64,000 nucleotides of DNA from Saccharopolyspora phatthalungensis (GTDB lineage Bacteria > Actinomycetota > Actinomycetes > Mycobacteriales > Pseudonocardiaceae). Made by a program: the position numbers and the translations under genes. Positions within the stretch are counted from its first letter, which is position 1. Each line of letters opens with the position of its first letter. The notes under the pieces are model-generated. The model was not told where the DNA came from. It worked only from the letters and a program-made list of their open reading frames with translations, and did not search any database. The DNA is taken from NCBI RefSeq assembly GCF_014203395.1, contig NZ_JACHIW010000002.1:372001-436000 (forward strand), read 5' to 3'. Positions 63,680 through 64,000 of this stretch are shown here, in pieces.

Positions 63680-64000
63680 CGTCGAGGCCGCCGCGGTTGA
63701 CCAGCTGGGCGGCGATGACGTTGCGCTGGATCTCGTTGGTGCCCTCGCCGACGATCATCAGCGGCGCGTCACGGAAGTACCGCTCCACGTCGAACTCCGT
63801 GGAGTAGCCGTAGCCGCCGTGAATGCGCACCGCGTTCAGCGCGATCTCCATCGCCACCTCCGAGGCGAACAGCTTGGCCATGCCGGCTTCCATGTCCACC
63901 CGGCGGCCCGCGTCGTACTCGCGCGCGGCGTGCAGGGTCAGCTGGCGTGCCGCGGTGAGCTTGGTGGCCATGTCCGCCAGGTAGTTGCCCACCGACTGGT
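63675..64000 (-). CDS. acyl-CoA dehydrogenase, C-terminal part (runs off the window)
   Basis: The last ~108 residues of an acyl-CoA dehydrogenase: VGNYLADMATKLTAARQLTL, GMAKLFASEVAMEIALNAVR, IHGGYGYSTEFDVERYFRDA and GEGTNEIQRNVIAAQLV with the catalytic-base position. The gene continues past base 64000, so the N-terminus and start are not visible. Confidence 0.9.
   Translation of the reverse strand, partial: QSVGNYLADMATKLTAARQLTLHAAREYDAGRRVDMEAGMAKLFASEVAMEIALNAVRIHGGYGYSTEFDVERYFRDAPLMIVGEGTNEIQRNVIAAQLVNRGGLDA

Overview
The window is high-GC (roughly 70%) actinomycete chromosome with GTG/TTG starts, four-base stop/start overlaps and many TetR-type regulators. The gene content points to a Pseudonocardiaceae-like organism (Saccharopolyspora or Amycolatopsis relatives). 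It includes a macrolide-type glycosyltransferase, lppL/uppP synteny as I recall it from mycobacteria, MurT/GatD, an Rpf-like muralytic protein with LysM, IdeR-type iron control, bacterial Ku and a paa catabolon. The genus is an inference; no rRNA or tRNA gene is visible.

Layout. 0-6.3 kb: an accessory edge with a CoA-ligase/methyltransferase fusion broken by one base, a transposase remnant, a truncated CocE-type hydrolase, an SGNH hydrolase and a macrolide-type glycosyltransferase. 6.6-7.7 kb: a divergent methionine aminopeptidase / XRE regulator pair. 8.2-14 kb: a secreted Thr/Pro-rich protein, a zinc-finger membrane protein, a histidine phosphatase, uppP, an aldo/keto reductase, lppL and a DUF5703 gene. 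14-20.5 kb: a decay zone with a frameshifted D-aminoacylase, a short acidic ORF, a VOC protein and a degenerate Tn3-family element (tnpA pieces, truncated IS481, resolvase C-terminus) around an intact TetR-MFS pair. Three copies of an AT-rich ~35-nt repeat lie here. 20.6-25.8 kb: TetR with a clear operator, FadE25-like dehydrogenase, alkylsulfatase and a DUF1232 protein. 25.9-31.2 kb: cell-wall genes (MurJ-like flippase, MurT-GatD, Rpf-LysM behind a possible cyclic-di-AMP riboswitch). 31.5-32.4 kb: siderophore-interacting protein with an iron box.

32.6-42.2 kb is the most distinctive part. The formate dehydrogenase catalytic subunit is read through an in-frame UGA at the selenocysteine position, followed by a short hairpin of the bacterial SECIS type. 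The iron-sulfur subunit lies downstream, and selA and selB are encoded nearby on the other strand. A TetR gene and a deletion scar that fused two divergent genes (GlxA-type AraC and DJ-1/PfpI) lie between them. selC (tRNA-Sec) and selD are not visible.

42.2-51.8 kb: Ku, then the phenylacetate genes paaZABCDE (minus) divergent from paaI-paaK-paaR (plus), with two PaaR-like operators between. The beta-oxidation half (paaFGHJ) is absent. 52-64 kb: an ordinary chromosomal mix with a lone phytoene synthase, a Rho-N/SAP-like basic protein, a signal-less subtilase, SDR, universal stress protein, two MFS permeases, MarR, an RluA-type pseudouridine synthase, GntR/UTRA and the 3' end of an acyl-CoA dehydrogenase.
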